DNA of 64,000 bases, from assembly GCA_004154925.1 (NCBI GenBank), contig QJNS01000071.1, forward strand, positions 124,001 through 188,000. The letters run 5' to 3'. The stretch is from Monosporascus cannonballus. Taxonomy: Eukaryota; Ascomycota; Sordariomycetes; Xylariales. Positions 25,051-37,296 of the stretch are shown here, in pieces. Positions within the stretch are counted from its first letter, which is position 1; every line of letters starts with the position of its first letter. The notes under the pieces are model-generated. The model made no database searches, was not told the DNA's origin, and was given only the letters and a program-made list of their open reading frames with translations. Made by a program: the position numbers and the translations under genes.

Positions 25051-26463
25051 AACCCAATTGAATATTATTATTGCGGCAAAATAAAATATTATTAAAATAT
25101 TTGCAAAAACTCCAAAACATTACGATAAAATAATTAAATATGAAAAAAATAACTCAAAGAATTAAAATAATAATAATAAAATTATGAATATAATTTAAGC
25201 TTAATACGAATAAAGGTTATTATAGTAAGAAATCCGACGCAAAATAGGAAAAGCCCAGAAATTAGCATAAAAAATATTGCAAACATAATAACACGTTTTA
25301 AAAAAAGTTAAAAAAGTATTAAGAATAAATAAAAAACTCTTATTCCGACATTTTGATGAGATACGATAAAATATATAAAATATATTATAAATAACAAAAA
25401 TATTTTAATATACGATAATTCCAAAAGATTATTTATTAATACATTGTATATATATATTAAAAATCGATTTCTTTAACTAGTGTGAAAATAATAAAGTAAA
25501 TACACCGTAATATCGATATTTTAGAATTATTATTTTATAAAACGATATTCATAAACGAACAGTTGTATAGAATTTATAAAATGAAATAAAACCCGCATAA
25601 ACAATATTAAAAAACTGTTCCGAATTTTTATTTTTAATTAATATTTATTTTAAACCCGAAAAAATACCTTTTTAGAAAGGATTTCATAATTTATTTTAAA
25701 ATATCGGTAAGAAGGATAAGTTATAAGAGGTTTATGGAATATTACATAGTTTATAAAAAATAATATATTTAATAAAGCGAACAATTATAAATTAGATAAT
25801 GAGAAGTAATATAACTTAAGACCTAATACGCCGGGAAAAGTAATAAGTATAATAATTTAAAGAATTATAAGAAGAAATATAAATAAAACTTAATATATTT
25901 TAAAAAACTAAAACTTTTATTTATAAAAGATCTTAAAAATATAAAATCTTAAAAAGTTAAACTTTTTTTAAAAAATGTTTTAAATAGAACAATAAAAACC
26001 ATTAATACCTTTATTACATTAAAATAGAAATTAGAATATATTAATATATTATAATAATAGTTTAGAAAACTTTAAACTCAAGTTATATTACAGCGGAATT
26101 TATTAATGAATTTAAATTATCATAGATAATATAAACTACACGTTTACGTAATTACGAATACCAAAAATAAAATTTATTTACGTTAATAGAAAACTTTAAT
26201 ACAAAATTAAGTAGTTTAATCTTTTATTTAAAACGATATTAAATAATTAATTTCGATATTATTTTATTTAAAACTTACAATATATTTTTGAAAAACCTGT
26301 AATATATTAATATAGAGTTTTAATCGGCAGAAAAACTATTTAAGTAAAATTTATTTTATATTTTATTGATAAAAAAAATAGAAAAATATAACGTATTATT
26401 ATTACTATTAAAACAAAATTTGAATAAGTTAATAATAATTTCAATATTATTATCTGAGCAATA

Positions 26464-26812
26464 TAACGGGTGGCGCTAGCTTTTATATAACTGTAAACAC
26501 TAGAATAATTGTTATAATTGCAATTAATTTACTGATCTTTTGCCCTGGTGGCGAAATGGCATAGTACAGCTATAATATTATAATTACAAGACGGTAGGTA
26601 ACCGTTAGTGCTGGGTTTAATCCCCGGATTAAACGTTGCTTACAAGGTTTTCCTTCGGAACGCATTTAGGCAGTGCAGGGTAGACCTTAGAGATTGGGCA
26701 GCTGTAGGACCTCGCCGATAAGGTCTGGGAAGCCTTATCGCCTTATGAGATAACCTTTTAGGTTTGGGGGCCAAACACTGATAGGGGGAGCAGCGTGTTA
26801 CGGTTTAACTAA
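26464..26812 (+). repeat. S repeat, full unit: tRNA-like SINE candidate
   Basis: It begins TAACGGGTGGCGCTAGC. TGGCGAAATGG (26549-26559) fits the polymerase III A box of tRNA genes (TRGYNNARNNG), and GGTTTAATCCC (26614-26624) fits the B box (GGTTCRANNCC) with one C-to-T change. The body is a G+C-rich island with a perfect 8-bp stem CGATAAGG/CCTTATCG (26716-26740). Length (about 350 bp), internal promoter and dispersed copies fit a tRNA-derived SINE. It does not fold into a normal tRNA by eye. No poly-A tail or clear target duplication was seen. SINEs borrow a partner LINE, and none was recognised here. Confidence 0.6.
26549..26624 (+). promoter_or_regulatory. Putative internal polymerase III promoter (A and B boxes)
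   Basis: A box TGGCGAAATGG at 26549-26559 and B box GGTTTAATCCC at 26614-26624, about 54 bp apart, within the range seen in tRNA-like genes. The B-box T at its fifth position is what RIP or deamination would make from C. Transcription is not shown. Confidence 0.5.
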
Positions 26813-26935
26813 CGTAACGGGTGGCGTTAGCTCTTATAGAGCTGTAAGCACTAGGATGATTGCTACAATTATAATTATTCCATTAATCTTTTGCCCTGGT
26901 AGCGTAATAGCATGGTGCAGCTACAACATTAAAAT
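26813..26935 (+). repeat. S repeat, second tandem (partial) unit
   Basis: Repeats the first 120 bp of the full unit: GTAACGGGTGGCGTTAGCTC, then GTAAGCACTAGGATGATTGC, then TGCCCTGGTAGCGTAATAGC. It stops at about CTACAACATT, before the B box. The period from unit to unit is about 349 bp. Confidence 0.7.
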
Positions 26936-27511
26936 AATAAATTTAAAAATTAAAACACTTTATTAAAATATTACCATAATATTATCGATACAAATTATTT
27001 TTTAACAAAATATTTATTATAAAATTATTAAAACACAATTAATAGCATTATAAAATAATTTCTTTTTTTTTTAAAAAAAAAGGCTGATTTACGAAATTTG
27101 AATTTATTTACAATTTAAACGGAAACGAATTACGCGTTTTTAAAAAATATCTAGAAAATCGAGTATAAAAAATAAAGTTAATTGTCAAATTTAGCTGTAA
27201 AATATCTACTGTTTTTCGTATTTTAAAAAATAACAAATTACGATATATAATGAATTATTAATAATCAAATGATATTATTATTAGAAGTGTAGGAATTATC
27301 ATATTGAATTATTAAAATACAAACCTGGTTTTATAAAATTTAATAGTGTATAATATTCGATTTTAAAAATAAATACAATAATATTAAAATTACAAATATA
27401 TCCATGAAGGTTCATTTTTTTAAAGAAAATATAACTTGTTTACGTACTTGATTATATTAATTATATTTACTAAGGTATTGATAATATTATAATAGATAAT
27501 AAATAATATAT

Positions 27512-27817
27512 TATTCTAATAATATTTTCATTTATTACGAAACGGAAAGAATATATATAAAATACCTTTATAAAAGTTTTTGAGCTTTACAAAATGCTAC
27601 ATCATTAATTAATATAAAAAGGTTTAATTTTATGAATAAAAAATAAAATACTTAAATTATATTATCATTTTAAAATATATTTATGTAAATCCTTAAATAT
27701 TAGTATAATTATAAAATAATAAACGGAAACAATAATATAGAAAGTATACCCATTTCTCGGATTTGCTAATTATTATAAAAGATTTATTTAAAACTTTAAT
27801 AAAATTATAATATCTTC
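27512..27817 (+). pseudogene. Gypsy reverse transcriptase to RNase H remnant
   Basis: 27512-27544 reads YSNNIFIYYET where Gypsy enzymes have YxDDIxIYS; both catalytic Asp are Asn (AAT). 27744-27817 reads VYPFLGFANYYKRFI then a stop and NFNKI, matching the conserved FLGFxNYYRRFIxNFS block after the polymerase. Spacing and order are as in intact elements. The changes are G-to-A and C-to-T. Confidence 0.8.
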
Positions 27818-29453
27818 AATGAATTTTACTAAAAAGGTATAAGTATATATTATAAATAAAGAAACATTCTACAAACTTAGAAATATAATTATAAATAAAT
27901 TAATATTAATTGTAAATAATTTAATAGATTGTGTTAAATTTGAAATTGAGATTTTAGATTATAGGTTAAATATAATAATTAAACATCAAAAAAATTAAAA
28001 CAAATTATATTTTATTCTAAATCTTTTTCTCTACAGTTTAATAAACCCAGCTTGATTATATTATTTAATATAAAAGATTTATGGTTATTATTATAACATT
28101 TTGAAAACTGAAATATTTTTAAACACGTTTTTATCAACTTAAAATTTACATAAATTATTAAATTTTTATACCTTTATTATAACCAAATTATTTACGAAAT
28201 AAAATTCTAAACGGTAAAAAACAACGGATTTCGATGGCGTTATTATTTATAAAAATTATTCCGAAACTAATAAAAAATATATCTTAAATAAACGATTGAA
28301 TTTCGAAACGAATTGATTAAAATTAATTATATAATTTTCAATATCATTTTAAAACAACATTTACATTTAAATGAAAATATAATAATCTGAATTATATTAT
28401 ACGATATGTATAGTAGGAAATTTAAAAAATATTATTAATTTAAAAATCTTTTTTTTAAAAAAAACCAAATAAATTACAATTCTTTTTAAAAATATTAAAT
28501 ATATTTAATACAATAATATACATAAATAGTAACTATATAAATATCTAAGGATTTATAAAACTTTAAAACGATTTTACCGCATTTAATTTTTATAAAATAA
28601 AAATAATAAATTACAAAATACGAGGATAATATAATCTTTCTGTTAAGGTTAAAATAAAACGATATAAAATTTACGAAAAATTCTAATTACTATTAATCTG
28701 TAAAAGATTATGAAATTCGATTTCGATACATTTTGTTGTTAAATTTTGTTCATCAAAATATTTAATCATAAAAATATATTATAATAATATTTAAGTTATT
28801 ATTTACTATATTTAAAAAATAGTGTTTTCTTAATTTATTAAAAATTATTCATATGAAAAAAATAACACATACTTTATTTAAAACTATTTTTAAAATATAT
28901 AAATTTCTACATCGAATTAGTTTCGATAAATAAATTATATTTGCTTTGAAGTTTTAATAAATTCTTATAATGTAAATCGCTTTAAATTGTAAATCCTTTA
29001 ATATTGTTAAACGGTGAACGAATTACTAAACACAATAATTAAATTAAATACTAAAACTATATTTAAATTATTGTATTAATTATAATTAAATTAATTAAAA
29101 TTCAAATTCAAATTCTCTTATTGTTTAAATACAGTATAATATCAATTATTATAAAAATATTAAACTAATTTCAATAAATATTAAATTTAAATTTATTTCA
29201 TGTGCTTACCAAAATACATAAAACAGATATATTAATATTAAAATAATACTTAGATTAAAATAACCGATATAGTTATACTGAAAAGGAAAATTAAAATTAA
29301 AATTTATAGATAATAAAATAAACAAATATTATAATCAAAATGCTTTAAAAACATAGTTTTTCAAAAGAGAAACAAAAAATTTATTTCATTATCAAAAATA
29401 TCTAAACGAAGAAATCTAATAAAAAACTTAAAGTTTTTAAAGATAATAAGTAG

Positions 29454-29658
29454 TTATAAGCTAAGATAAGAGAATTTTGGACCAGTTGCAAATCTATTTT
29501 AAGAAATAAATATATTAGATTACTTCTATCTGGTATTTCCTATTAACTGCGAAATAATAGATTTATACTAATAATTCAGTTGGTAGCTAATTAGTAATTA
29601 ATCGGTTATTAGCAGTATCCTATAAAAGTTATATTTTTATCATTATTCTATTTTTCGA
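29454..29658 (-). repeat. Left LTR of the minus-strand Gypsy element
   Basis: It aligns over about 200 bp with 38555-38763 in the same orientation: shared TATAAGCTAAGATAA, AAATAAATATATTAG, CCTATTAACT, AATAGATTTATA and GGTAGCTAAT. Differences are mostly transitions. Exact ends are blurred by mutation; no TG...CA pair or target duplication could be fixed. Confidence 0.7.
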
Positions 29659-32600
29659 GGTACTAATTTTAAATAATATTATTATTACTTTAATATAGTA
29701 TATTCGAAAATTTGACTATGTAAATTTGTAGATAGCTTTTCGTTGTTAAATGTGTAAATTATATCACATTATAAGTAGTTACCGTCGTAATTAATATATG
29801 TCATATTAAATCATTAAGTTTGCTCCCCTTAAAATTTCTATTTTAACCTCTGTTTTAATCTTATTATATTTATTTTTTTCTGCGCTTTTATTTTATTGTT
29901 TTATATATATATTCTGTTTCATTTTCTTTATTTCTATATTGCGTTTTCCGTTCGTTCTATATTTAAGTTTCGTTTTATTTTCGTTTATAATATTTATTTT
30001 TTGCGAATAATTCTACGAAAATAATATTTTAATATTAATAATACCTAGGATTTTGTAACGTTATTTTTTCGATGTTAATAATAAAATAAATGTTAATTAT
30101 ATTACGGACGACAATAAATCGTATTATATTTATATAATAATATGTTATTTCTATTACCGTGTAATTTACGGTTAAACTTCGGACGTTTCTCAATATATTA
30201 TAATTAGTTATTATTACAAAGTCTTACGAAAAAAAATATTTTTAGTATTATTAAAAATGCCGTTTAAGTTTTGTTTTAATTTCGATTATTTTCAAGAATA
30301 TTATTTGAATAATTTCTTAATTTAATGTAGATAATTAGAAAATAATCGATAAATTCGAAATATTTAATATTGCAAATAATTTGTATTAATGCATCGATAT
30401 ACTTACCATGGATTGCTAATTTAACGTTTTTCTTAAAATTATATTCCTTTTTAATATAATTCTGATTATTAAATATTGTTTTTTATTATATCGGAAATAA
30501 ATTTTCAATTGTTCGTTATAATTACGGAAATCTAATTTTAACGTTATTCTATGTATTTATAAATTTCAATCTTTTCATAAATATTATAATTTTCTTTTTA
30601 TAATTTGTAACTCATTTTCGGTTAAGCGTAATTTTAAAGTATTTCTATAAATAAAACGATTTTGAAAGCTGTTATATCGTTACATTTTTCGTTTACGAAT
30701 ATCTTTCGTTTATTTTTCAACGTTTCGACGAAATTTTAATATTTATTAATAATTACAATTAAAAAAGTACCCTTTTTCGATAAAGTTATTATTAAACTCA
30801 AATATATTAATACTTTAACAACAACGTCTGATTTTCGACTGATAATGAATTATATTCCTCTTATTTAAGCCTTATTTCCTGTAAAAAATTAAATATTTTT
30901 AATATATCTTACGTTTTAAGCTTTATACATGTAATAAATATATTTGTTTTTTGCCGTAATATATTTTTTAATTATCTTTTGATATTTTTACGTTAATAAT
31001 TCTAATATATTTAACAACGATTAATTAACGCAAAACGTAATAAGTAAATACGAAAGTTTATTTTCGAAGTAAAAATTTGAATATTCTTTTATTACTTATT
31101 ACTTTTTGTTTTTTTATATGTTTTTGTAAAAAAGAATATTAGTTTAATCTTTTTTGTTTTATTTTATTGTAAAATATAAGAATAAAATATAACTTTATAT
31201 TTAAAAAAGAGGTTTACATCGTTTTATATTACCGCTTAAATTCCGATTATATTCCGATTTATTAAATATTTAATAATTTTTCATCAGTACACTTTCGATC
31301 CGTATGCGATAAAATAATTATATAATTGATATATATTTTAACTTCAGTATTTTAATTTTATGCTATAAAATTTATAATTTTGTAATTATTAAACGGCTAA
31401 CATTTAATCGGGTTATTATTATTTTACGATTTTTACGTTATTTCTTTTATATACGGATTTAATTTTTTATAACGTTACAATATTTTAAATACGTATTTAA
31501 AATACGTTTAAAACTTTTAAGTATTATATTTAGCAGATTGATATTCTTATTTACTTAGATATTTACATTATGTTTCATTATTCTTGTAATAAATAGTACT
31601 TTTTATTATTCTTTTTTCTTCCTCTTTTACAAGAGTTAATAAGGTAATTTAAATATTATTTAATTGTCCATTATATTACAAATTTAATAATGATGCTAGA
31701 AATATATTATATTTTTATTACTATTTAATAAAGGAGCTTTTTTAAAAATTTAAAAACGTATTTTTTAATCGTTATTCCAATATAAATAAATATAAAATTC
31801 GTATTTTTGAACTTCGATTTTTTAAGTAATAAATTTATTGATTTTATGAATTAAAATTTTAGAAATATATAATATTAATAATAATACTTTTTTAAATTAC
31901 CATTGTTTTTTTTCTAATATTTGTATACCGTTTAACGAATAACCATTAATTTCTTAAAGCGTTTTTTTACTTTGCATATCTCCTTTTTAAAATTTTTATA
32001 AAAGATTTTTATTATTTTTAAGTAATATCCGTAAAAAGTTTCGCACGAAAAATGGCCGATAAACGCGTTCCGAATATTATTATACGTAAATTCCGTATTT
32101 CGTAATAATTTTATTTGATTATTTTAATAGTTATTAACGTTATTTTAAAAATAATATTTTAAAACTTAATAATTATATTCCGTTTACTCGTCGATTTACA
32201 AATAATAAACAGTCGATATTTGCCGTTTTATTTTTCGTTTTTATAGAATCTCGTCTAAAATTAATTTAATAAGACTTTTTTACTATTATTAATCATTTTA
32301 ACAAATATATTAAATTTGTACTTTACCTTCGCGTAAAATAGTCGAGTTAATTCTGTTATAATTCAAAAATTAATATTAAAATGAGTAAACTCAATTCCGT
32401 AAAGCTGTTGATAAATATTAAGATAATATTTTATTTTTACCGATTGATATTTAAATTTTTAAAAAGTTTATAATAAGATTTAACGAAAATCTTAAAAACG
32501 TATTTAAATATTAATAAGGAGTAAATTCATTTATATAGTCTATAAAGTAATTTCGTTATGTTTTAATAATTCAGATATTACTTATTATAGTTTTATAATA

Positions 32601-34286
32601 AGAAGATTTAATTATTAAATGTATTGCATAAATATATTTTATATATTTTACTTTTAAATTATTATAAAATCAAGTGATTAAATACTGCCTTAAAATGTTA
32701 TATAACGAGACGTCGAATTTATTTTGATAATATAAAACCTTATTTAATTTTAAAAAATATTTTCTATTTATTTTAATTTAATGTTTAATCTGTTACGTTA
32801 AAACTATAATATTTTAATTCTTAATTTATAATCTTTAAATCTAATTTTAAAATTATGTAGAAATTCTCGGATATAATATTGTTTTTTTAAATCATTCCTT
32901 TTTTCAATAACGTAAAACGTATTAATTTTAATTATAACTTTAATATTAAATTTATATTTCTTAAACCTTTAAAAATATACCTATAATGCAATTATAATTT
33001 ACTATTATTATTATTTAATTATTAATTATATTATTATTACGATGTAGATTTAGAATATTATATGCAAATAATAAATTCGGTAAATATATAATATTTTAGT
33101 TTTTCGAAACTCGTTTATGATTATATAATAAAAACATTTCGTTTTTTTATACGGATAATAATTATTTGAAAATTTAACGACGAATAAATTTTACGCCTTT
33201 TTAACGAAAAAGTTTCATTTTTATAATATGTTAAATTATATTATACATTTACGTTATTTTTTGTATATTTTCTAGTATATTGTATATAGATTTGAGGTTT
33301 TTTTTTACTAACATAAGACCTCTATTTCTTTAGGCAGTCTTTTTAATATATAATTTAGGTATTTGAAAAAATTATTTACTAAATTAACAATATCCGGTTA
33401 ATATTAAATTTTAAAATCAAATTACAAAAGCAATAAATGTATCGGATTAATTTTTTTTAAAATACCGCGTTAATAAATTTACGATATATTTTACCATTAT
33501 ATAATCGGTAAATATTAAAAAAAGTTTCGCATTTTCGAAATATTAACGTTAATATTTCAAATTTCTTATTATGGTTCAAAACTTTGAATATTTTATAACT
33601 TATTTTTTTCGTTAAATTAAAGTTCCGTAATTAATACATAATTGAACATTAATATGTTTTATATTTTTAAAATAATATTTTTAATATAGCTTTTATTAAA
33701 ACGTTTCTTTTGACCTCAATATTTTTAACGTCATTTTAATATCGAAAATTAATTTTTAATAGGAAAACAGTTTTTAATTTACAGAGCATTTTTTGAATTT
33801 TTTTCGAATGAATAGAATTTTGTTTTTCTATTTTAAAATCATGTTTCTTTTAATAAATTTGTAATGAATATAATAATATGTAAATAATAAACTATAAACA
33901 TATGATAAAACGTTTATAAATTTTTAAAAAGCCTAGATAATATTAGTCGATTCAGATTTTAATTACGTTTTAATAACATTAACCTGTTACTATTTTATTT
34001 TTAATTTATTAATATTAATTATAAAATTTAATTTTCTTTATTTAAACAGATATTTCTGTTTTCATATTTTTATAAATACTCATTATTATAATAATTATTT
34101 ATAAATTAAATAAAATATTGTATATATTTTTCTATTAGCCGGATATATAATCATTATATTTTACATTTATTATATATGCATAATTAATGAATTCAATTAA
34201 CACTTTATATATATTAACTTACTATATAACTAGTGTATAAATAAGACCAAGTAATATAATTATATATTTAAATTATCGGTCATATA

Positions 34287-34502
34287 TTAGGGAAGTTGTT
34301 TTTTATTAATGGTTTTTTTTTGAATTTTGATACAATAATACATATCCCTAAACTTAAATTTCGAAAATACTTCAACTAATTTTAAAAGGTTAATTATTTC
34401 TAAAATTAAAATTAAATAATATTGGGTTTTTATTTTTATTCGATTTAACCTTTTATAATTGACGCAGAAGCGGAAACTACTGTCTTTTTTAAACATAAAC
34501 AA
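34287..34502 (-). pseudogene. Gypsy reverse transcriptase N-terminal part, open frame
   Basis: A 71-codon frame without stops reads ...FKKDSSFRFCVNYKRLNRI and later VEVFSKFKFRDMYYCIKI. This matches the KKDGSxRxCVDYRxLN and FxKLDLRxAYHxIRI blocks of Gypsy reverse transcriptases. Family Asp residues are Asn or Phe-Lys contexts here (CVNY; KFKF in place of KLDL), so it is inactive. It is the best-preserved polymerase piece of this element. Downstream sequence does not continue the domain. Confidence 0.85.
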
Positions 34503-35421
34503 TTTTAATATTTTTATATCCGCTTTTAAACAACGCGTTTATTTTATTTTTAGATTTTCTCGAATATATTTTTAAAATATTGCTTGTTAAATATTCCAAA
34601 CAAAGTATGTTAAACCGAATAAAAAATTGTTTTCCCGGAATTAAATTTGTCCTATTTTTTTAACATTTAGCAGTTCAGAAAGTCTTCCAAATATAGGAGA
34701 AAATTAATTATTTTCCGTGTTCATTATTTCTTAAATTTTAAAATATTTAATTCTTTAATTAAATTTATTGTATTAACGATATAAACATATTTGTGGAAAA
34801 ACGTTAAATTTGCAAGTATTTATCTATTAACGCATTATAATAATGCATATAACTATTAATGTATGATTATATTTAATAAAATATTTAATTTGCTTGTTTT
34901 TAATTTAGATAATAAAAAGTCGAGGGTTTTATGGGTACGGCATATTAGGAAATAAATTTACTTAAATATTTACCCGTTTCCGTTATTGTTGATTATATTA
35001 AAAGTTTATAAAATTTATAATATTTAATATACGCGCCGTTCACGTTAATAAAATTCGAAATATTTATAGAAATGAATTGAAATTTAAAATATTTTAATTA
35101 ATCTTTTGCTTATTCTATTTACTTATACTTCGATATTTATATTTGCGTATATTATTAAATTCTTTGTGTTTTCTTACTAAATATTCTTTTAAAGATAATT
35201 GTACTTTAACCGTTATATAAGTATTAGCGGAAATAAATTAAGTTTATATATTTATTTCGATTTCTTCTTAAGTTTTAATTTAGCACTTAATTTAATTTAT
35301 TAATATATCTTATAACGTTTTATACGCTTTTCGAAAATTGATTTTCGGATAATCGAAATAATAAATTTTCCATCTTTTTTAGAATTTTACAATTTACATT
35401 TTAATAACTTCTTTTCTCGTA

Positions 35422-35469
35422 ACGTACCACACAAGCATCCTGGATGCATAAGCATCCTGGATAATTTTT
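35422..35469. repeat. Left 48-bp terminal inverted repeat, Fot1 copy 1
   Basis: Starts ACGTACCACACAAGCATCC and contains AAGCATCCTGGAT twice. Preceded by the TA target site (35420-35421). It differs from the right repeat at three positions, all transitions. Confidence 0.95.
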
Positions 35470-35539
35470 GGCACTTCGCAACAACAAATTCAAATAACTT
35501 AATAACAACATATCGCATTAATTAAAATTAATCGGATTT

Positions 35540-37195
35540 TTATTCGCTAAACGTATCTATAACTTCTTCACAAGTATGCGCATTATACCCGGGCATGCCG
35601 CAAACGCCACATTTCCGTTCCTTTATTTTAACCCTTTTACGATAACCCTTTTCAATTATTATTAACTGTATTTTTTTACCACCCCCTTTTTTTTAGGCCA
35701 AAAGAACTTATCCCTCTTATATAATAAATATTCCTTCTTCTTAAAAATATTTGTTTTTGGTTTTCCGACGTTTACTTAAAATATAATTCGTTTTGCGTAA
35801 TTAAGCAGTTTCTTCCCGAAAAAAAGCATTTTCGTACAAAAGTAATAAATTACTTTTAATTAAAAAATTAACCGATTTAACTATTTTTATAAGCGAATTT
35901 CTTTAATAATTTTTAATCTTTCTTTTTAAATAACGCCCTTATTCTATTATTTTGCGGATAATTTTAAGGGTTTTCGCTAAAGGGGAAATGGAACCGGCAA
36001 AGGTAAGCAAAAAGATAGTCGGCGTAAGGACAATTAAAAGAATATCTAATTCAAAAAAAACGTTATTAGGATCAAATGGAACAAAATTAGCTTTTGCAAA
36101 TCCAGATTTAATATTATCGGATGTTATAATAACTTAAAACGTATCGTAAAAGCCGGCAAATATTTTTTTTTTTAGCAATATAGGTATAATAACGTCGCAT
36201 TAAATTTTTAATATATCGTAAATAAACGCGTTTCAAAATAAAAAAACAAGATACGTTAAAAAGTTAAAATTAATACGAAAACTACGCAGGTATACAAAAC
36301 GTAATAATATTATGATTAATATAATATTTTTCGAATTTTATCGAATAATAATTTTCATGGCCGTCGAAAATAAAAAAACGTTTCGAACCGATCGTACGCG
36401 TCCGAATATATTTATCAAAATATTAAATCCATTTTAAACTTAATTTATTAATTATCCAGCTATTATTATTTAATGTAATTTTTTAATCGGCTGCTAACAA
36501 TAAATTATCGCGATATTAAAACTTAAGGTAATTTTTCCTTACCATAATAATAAATGGCGGAATAGCTTAACCTTAAAAATTAATAACTTAAATAATTATA
36601 ACTTATTTTTTATTCCCTTATTACGTTTATTTAAATCTTCCACGTTTTTCGGCATTAATAATTACTATGCCCGTTACCATAAAAAGCCTTATCAAAAATC
36701 CAGTTTCGTCGAAGTTGTAAATATTTTCTTTTACGATACCGTATTTTGCGATTATAGCCCGAATAAGCTCGAACTACTTACGAAATATTTCTGGATTTTC
36801 GCATAAGACCCGTTAATAATCGATCTTCCAATTTAAATACGTTTGGAGTTTTTTTTGCCGTCAAACAAAATTCGACGCCCAATTAACCCCGACACGTATT
36901 ATACCGCATTAGGCTAATAACAGATTCGCTATATCTTTAACATATTAAAACCGGACAAAAAACGCTCGCGTATCTAGGTTAAGGATTCGTTCGATAATCG
37001 ATTTTTTTTCGGTCGGCGTCAATTTTCGCAATATAGCTAAATAATCGCTTTTAGAAGATATACCGGTATATCGCGTCTGCAAAGTAAATCGGGGGACTTC
37101 ATAAATAAAATTAAGTTTCGCATAATTAAATTTCGGGTTTCTTTTTTTAACTTAAACGGCTAGGTTTATTCTCGTTTTTTTATAAGCCGTTCCAT
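35540..37195 (-). pseudogene. Fot1/pogo-type transposase pseudogene, copy 1
   Basis: Start ATG at 37195 (MERLIKKR); stop TAA at 35542-35540; span about 550 codons, near the usual Fot1 length. Recognised parts: an N-terminal helix-turn-helix region with TEKKSII-like sequence (about 36970-37000, in a shifted frame); the first catalytic block YNFDETGF (about 36705), whose Asp is the first D of the DDE/DDD triad and is intact; and a C-terminal zinc-knuckle-like CGVCGMPGYNAHTC (about 35570-35615), in which the usual His is Tyr. Several stops and frame changes intervene. The enzyme would cut and paste the element at TA sites. Confidence 0.85.
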
Positions 37196-37246
37196 ATTAT
37201 TGGTATTAAGAAATGAACAATTAAAGTTGGGTAATTGGGATATGTT

Positions 37247-37294
37247 AAAAATTATCCAGGATACTTATGCATCCAGGATGCTTATGTGGCACGT
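37247..37294. repeat. Right 48-bp terminal inverted repeat, Fot1 copy 1
   Basis: On the minus strand it starts ACGTGCCACATAAGCATCC. Followed by TA (37295-37296). Confidence 0.95.
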
Positions 37295-37296
37295 TA

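Larger units (their letters stand above)
25070..29450 (+). mobile_element. Plus-strand Gypsy retrotransposon remnant
   Basis: The polymerase is recognised by a reverse transcriptase motif (27512) and by the conserved block between reverse transcriptase and RNase H (27744). Upstream sequence (25070-26460) would be gag and protease but is too decayed to confirm. S repeats at 26464-26935 interrupt it. LTRs were not found; limits are approximate, set by the S copy on the left and the next element's LTR on the right. Confidence 0.55.
35422..37294 (-). mobile_element. Fot1/pogo (Tc1-mariner superfamily) DNA transposon, copy 1
   Basis: A 1,873-bp element with 48-bp inverted repeats flanked on both sides by TA (35420-35421, 37295-37296), the target duplication of this superfamily. 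Size is close to Fot1. A minus-strand transposase pseudogene fills most of it. It is nested in the minus-strand Gypsy element, so it arrived later. RIP-type changes are moderate. Confidence 0.92.

Noticed and set aside
26540..26640. A true tRNA gene
   Set aside because: A and B boxes fit, but I could not form an acceptor stem, an anticodon stem or a normal spacing; a tRNA-derived repeat is a better reading.
35952..36137. Plus-strand ORF inside Fot1 copy 1
   Set aside because: Antisense shadow of the transposase pseudogene.
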